Shown in pieces: positions 60,086-64,000 of a stretch of DNA of 64,000 nucleotides. Where the stretch lies: NCBI RefSeq assembly GCF_038396675.1, contig NC_088934.1, positions 33,601,001-33,665,000 on the forward strand. The letters run 5' to 3'. The position numbers and the translations under genes were made by a program. Numbering within the stretch: the first letter of the stretch is position 1; every line of letters starts with the position of its first letter. Under the pieces are notes generated by a model. The model saw only the letters and a list, made by a program, of their open reading frames with translations, made no database searches and had not been told where the DNA came from. The stretch comes from Hydra vulgaris (taxonomy: Eukaryota > Cnidaria > Hydrozoa > Anthoathecata > Hydridae).

Positions 60086-60623
60086 TGGCTCGCCATATTA
60101 TTAGGCTTAACAAGAAAAAAACCAATTTACGCCGTAAATATGATTTTCGTGGACAATTTTTTATCATTTACTATGTCATTTTACTATGGATAAATAAAAA
60201 TCAATGTTCATTAAAAAATAAATACATATATTTAAAATTAATAATGGAATATAATTAAAAAAATCCTGAAAGAGTTGAATAGCTAATATTTTGTATGATG
60301 TCTCTTTGCTGCAATTATGCTTTATATGCGCCATAGCATACTCAAAATACACTTTTTAACGATTGTTTGCAGGTCTTCACTGTGGTTCCTACACATATAT
60401 AAGCTTTTCAATCAACTCCTGTTTTATTGTTGTTGTGTTTTTAACCATTTCCCGCTTGAGCAGCGCCCATACATTCTCAATCGGATTTAAATTCAGTGAA
60501 TTTCTGGGCAAATCCAACACATTAATGTTTTTTTCTTTTAAAAACTTTGTAATGGTTTTAACTTTGTGAGAAGGTGCCCCTCATGCATAAAAATGCATTT
60601 TTCTTCATTTGGTAACCATTGTG
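60083..60623 (-). pseudogene. Tc1-type element, C-terminal transposase part and one terminus
   Basis: The terminus CAGTGGCTCGCCATATTATT starts at 60083. Minus-strand coding runs from 60623 downward: WLPNEEKCIFMHEG, a frameshift, then APSHKVKTITKFLK, INVLDLPRNSLNLNPIENVW, ALLKREMVKNTT and YVWNHSEDLQTIVKKCI. This is the last third of a Tc1 transposase with the NPIENVW block. The frameshift falls at the second catalytic Asp (an E at the damaged site). The rest of the gene would lie beyond the hAT insertion that starts at 60624. Confidence 0.82.
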
Positions 60624-61334
60624 TAGGGTGACCATCTGCGAGTATTTAGCGAGGACAATTCCGTATTTTTACAAAATGTCCCTTGTCCTTTATTTGACCC
60701 CATTTGTCCCGTATTTTTGAACTATTTAGTACAAATTTCACTTTTTAATTTTAAATGAAAATTTAAACGTTTTTTTTTAAAAACAAATTAGCGATTTATG
60801 ATGCCTTCGAATTTCTTTCGAATTTCGTCGTATTATCTTAACCTGTGTTGAAGGTTTTCTAAAGTGACAAGAAGTTATTTATTTTAATATTTAAAATTGT
60901 ATCTGTGATTCCTAAATAAGAATAATATAATAAATTAGTTATATTAAATAAGATAGTAAGTAAAAAATATACAATTAAGATTGTTTTAATTAGTAATTTG
61001 ACTTTCTTATAGCATCATGTCTGAGAAAAAGAAATGAAAAACTCGATGGAGTGACAAATATGCAACTGAATTTGAATTTATTAAAGAAGTGGTCGTAAAC
61101 GACAGTAAAGCGTATTGCAATTTATGTTCAGCAGAATTTTCAGTTAAATTTGGAGGTCGAAGTGATATTGTTCAATATATTGATACTAAAAAGCATAAGT
61201 CGTCAACTGCTGCTAGATTATCAAATAGGAAAGTAAATGAATTTTTCAAAAAAATAGATGCATCAAATAATGATCTTGAGATTGCTACTAAGGAAGCAAC
61301 ATTTGCGTATCATACTGCTAAGCATTTTTGTCAT

Positions 61335-61411
61335 TTCGTTCTAATGATTGTACTTCAGAATTAGTACGAAATTTTTTTTTCGTAATTCTGAAGTACAATC
61401 ATTAGAACGAA
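61335..61411. repeat. 29-bp perfect inverted duplication in the hAT gene
   Basis: TTCGTTCTAATGATTGTACT plus TCAGAATTA (61335-61363) is repeated inverted at 61383-61411 across a 19-base spacer with a T run. It disrupts the hAT frame. Confidence 0.92.
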
Positions 61412-61668
61412 TTCATTCCTAATGAACAGTCAGCAACAGTTTTTAATTTAATTTTAGAAACAAAATTTAAAGGAAAAAGTAGTTGTTGATTCACAGATTC
61501 ACAGCTGACAACACAAATTTGAATTTTGGTGGAGTCAATCGTAATGGTGTCAATAATGTCTGGCGTAAGCTTAAAAATGATGTAAAAAGAGAAATTGTTG
61601 GAAATGGATGTATGGCTCATATAGCACATGCTTCAAATGCAGGATGTGATACGCTTGATATTGATATT

Positions 61669-63086
61669 ATTTTATTTTTTATTTTTTTTTTTCTCTCCAT
61701 TTTTTGCCGTATAAAAATATAAATACAACCAATATTTCCAATATACAGATAGCCGGAGCAAGAAAGAGACACAATTTGTTTTATCGCCAAGCCCCGAGAT
61801 TGATTCCGTAAAAAATAAATAATTTCGTATAGAGTATATAAATGTTACCAATATATATAAAATAAGACTTTATTTTTAAAAAGATAAAACAAAAACAAAA
61901 AGTTACAGGGTCATAAAGAATTTTTTTTTTTTTTTTTAATTTTAAAATTAAAAAAAAAATTTCTTTTAAAGTAATAAAATAATCAATAAAAATAAAATAA
62001 CAAATTCTTAGAAATAAATATTAAATAAATAAGTATATAAAGATTAATATAAATTTGCTCAAAGTAAAACTTGCTATAAAATAAAAAAATAAAAAAAATG
62101 GTTTTTAACAACTTTAATTAATTAAGATTAAATACTAAAATTATTAATAAAACACAGAATTGAGAAGAAATTGAACCTTTCCAATTAAAAAATAGATATA
62201 TATTTATATGTATTTAAGCATGCTTCAACCAAATCCATAAAAGGGTTGACAAGGATAAACTTTAAACTAAATCGAAAAAACTTATCTGTGGAGCATTTGC
62301 TTCAATTTTACTTTAAATTCGTCAAGAGTTTCAAGAGTTTTAAGTTTATTAGATAGGATTATATTCCATACTTTTGGTCCTGTAATGGATAATAAAAACT
62401 CAGTTGCGGCATAAAAACATTTGGGCTGAATATAGGTGTTGTTTGAGTATCTGGTTAAGTATCTATGTTTATTTATTTTGAATAACGAATTAAAAATGTT
62501 TAGTGTTGTTCTTTTATTAACTTTATACATGAAAATTAAAAGATTAAAAATATTTATTTGGTAGACATTGAGTATATTCAGCTTTATAAATAGTTCTTTG
62601 GAGTGAGTAAAACGGCTTTCATTAGATATTATTCTCATTGCATGTTTTTGTTTATTAAAAAGTTTTTTAATTTTGTTTTGATTTGTGCTACACCAAGCAA
62701 TGTTTGCGTAATTCAGATAACTATGAACAAAGGAGAAATATAACAATTTTAAACTAGTTTGATTTAAGAATGGCCTTGCTTTATAAAGTAGGCCAATATT
62801 TCTTGAGATTTTACTTTCAAGATAATGTATATGATTTGTCCAAGTAACGTTTTCGTCAAGGAGTACTCCTAAAAATTTTGATGATTGTTCTCTTTTTATA
62901 AATTGACTGCCAATATAAAGTTTTGGAAGTTTTAAAGGGATTTTATCGCGTTCATGAAAGCGATGGAAAAAAGAATACTTTGTTTTATCTAAATTAATTG
63001 ATAAATTATTTGCACTAAGCCAATCTGTGAGTTTTATGAGTTCCATGTTAAGTGAATTAAACAACATTTTAATATCGTGACAAGCG
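61669..63086 (-). mobile_element. 5'-truncated non-LTR retrotransposon inserted in the hAT transposase
   Basis: Minus-strand coding 63086-62282: KMLFNSLNMELIKLTDWLSA, NNLSINLDKTKYSFF, KFLGVLLDENVTWTNHIHYL, IAWCSTNQNKIKKLFNKQKH and the C-terminal KVWNIILSNKLKTLETLDEF. Related to but distinct from the copy at 55858. It begins just after where the FADD catalytic motif would be, so it lacks the active site. The 3' A-rich tail is the T-rich run 61669-61700. TATT at 61665-61668 and 63087-63090 may be a short target duplication. Removing the insert rejoins the host codons for DIDIEAIVVK. Confidence 0.9.
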
Positions 63087-63119
63087 TATTGAAGCAATTG
63101 TTGTTAAAATTTATAAACA

Positions 63120-63167
63120 TTTTAATATTTACTGTGAGAACAGTAAATATTAAAACTGTGAGAACAG
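63120..63167. repeat. Inverted plus direct repeat insertion in the hAT gene
   Basis: TTTTAATATTTACTGT (63120-63135), loop GAGA, and its reverse complement (63140-63155). ACTGTGAGAACAG is then repeated directly at 63131 and 63155. The ancestral codons read through only if about 24 bases are removed. Confidence 0.9.
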
Positions 63168-64000
63168 AAAAATTCAAACAGTTTTGTGATGAAGTTGATT
63201 CATATTACAAACCTTTGTTAAATCATTCAAGCATACGCTTTTTAACACTTCAACCTGCAATTTTTCGTTTAATTTTACAATCCTTTGAAGGATTACTTTG
63301 CATCGCTCACAAAGTGTCCACCAGTTATCAAATCTATTTTTGACAACTGTGAAAATAAATTATAAATGTTATTTATTGCAAATTAGCTTAAAAATTTCAA
63401 TGATTGAATAAAACTTATTGTCTACATCATCATCATCTACACCATCATCATCTACAACAAGTTTGAAGCTGTATATCAAATGAAAATATTGAAAGGAAAA
63501 ATAATAAACAGAAAAGCATTTAGATTTCTACTTACTGACTCCAAACCTGAATTTCAAAAGCTAAGTAAAACGAAAAATCAAGTAATGATCAAAGTCAATG
63601 ATTTTTATGAAACTATAATCAATTATATTCAATTATGGGAAAATTCAATAGACGGTACGTAAGTTTTTGTATGGATGATAATGAATAAATATCCTGATTA
63701 GAATGATGTCGAATTATCAACTCAATATGTTAAGAAAAGATATGGAGAGAAGTTCAATAATATTATTGTTGATTTACTATTTGATAAATATGGCTTAATG
63801 CGTGATTATGCTATACAAAATTTATCAAGCTGGTCAAACTTAAAACTTTCACCAGAAAGCATTTGCGTTAAGATTTTCATAAATATTAGAAAAAATTCAA
63901 CACCTTTAATAAATTTAAAAAAATGTGCAGAAATTGCATTTTGTTTGGCTGGCTCACCAGCAGAAGTTGAGAGATTGTTTTCGATAATTAATCAGATCTG

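Larger units (their letters stand above)
60624..64000 (+). mobile_element. hAT element, left end and transposase, runs off the window
   Basis: The left end TAGGGTGACCATCTGCGAGT starts at 60624 after CCATTGTG, a possible 8-bp target site. It interrupts the Tc1 remnant. It carries a transposase pseudogene from 61017 and is itself interrupted by a non-LTR copy at 61669-63086. The right end is outside the window. Confidence 0.75.
61017..64000 (+). pseudogene. hAT transposase (BED-like finger to dimerisation domain), broken, partial
   Basis: ATG 61017 begins MSEKKK followed by an in-frame TGA. Then come KTRWSDKYATEFEFIKEVVV and a zinc-finger part SKAYCNLCSAEFSVKFGGRS with IQ-type spacing to KKHKSS. 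61335-61411 is disrupted by a 29-bp inverted duplication. 61483-61668 gives TADNTNLNFGGVNRNGVNNV and GNGCMAHIAHASNAGCDTLD. After the retrotransposon the same frame resumes at 63088 with EAIVVKIYKHFNIY. A small inverted insertion follows (63120-63155), then TEKFKQFCDEVDSYYKPLLN, SIRFLTLQPAIFRLILQSFE, 63480-63659, and finally the C-terminal dimerisation motif CAEIAFCLAGSPAEVERLFS at 63920-63990. No intact enzyme is possible. Confidence 0.88.

Noticed and set aside
62282..63097. 271-residue open frame as a gene with its own start
   Set aside because: Its first codons come from the interrupted hAT gene; the rest is a truncated non-LTR element without the catalytic motif.

Overview
The window looks like a cnidarian genome, most likely Hydra. 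It is very AT-rich, has short exons with GT/AG introns, long (TA)n tracts and dense fossil DNA transposons. The protein families and repeat style fit Hydra, but no species marker was tested. All four host genes lie on the + strand, in this order: the 3' end of a gene with a p23/CS domain (TDRD12-like, about 0.73-10.6 kb); a single-exon HDHD3-type HAD hydrolase (11.4-12.1 kb); NOP9 (7 exons, 13.4-23.9 kb); and BOP1 (24 exons, 24.7-50.0 kb). For the last three I could follow one continuous reading frame from ATG to stop. NOP9 and BOP1 have matching phases at every intron. NOP9 (18S rRNA / 40S) and BOP1 (PeBoW complex, 60S) are both nucleolar ribosome-assembly factors and lie in tandem about 0.76 kb apart.

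The introns are full of transposon remains. NOP9 intron 2 holds a broken gene with a cysteine-rich region like the RAG1 N-terminus. NOP9 intron 5 holds two complete-ended elements side by side: an internally deleted pogo/Tigger-type element (20431-21681) and a mariner-type element (21689-23327). BOP1 intron 2 holds an unclassified transposase-like gene, minisatellites, a palindromic MITE and a tRNA-derived SINE with target-site duplication. Intron 6 holds a hAT-like MITE and a Helitron N-terminal fragment. Intron 9 holds another piece of the unclassified transposase family and a 3.4-kb hAT element with ends and an 8-bp target duplication (41567-45001).

From 50 kb to the end I see no host gene, only mobile DNA: two 5'-truncated non-LTR retrotransposon pieces on the minus strand and one deleted one on the plus strand, two Tc1-type remnants, several MITEs, a 40-bp hairpin minisatellite and a nested stack in which a non-LTR copy sits in a hAT transposase gene that itself sits in a Tc1 remnant. 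The window ends inside that hAT gene. Many transposon ends abut (TA)n tracts, and perfect short inverted duplications with tiny loops recur through the window.

I found no convincing, previously undescribed multi-gene system. The best candidates for a second look are the RAG1-N-terminus-like remnant, the GCATAAGTGC inverted array in the mariner element, the stray copy of part of NOP9 exon 3, and the recurrent template-switch-like palindromes.
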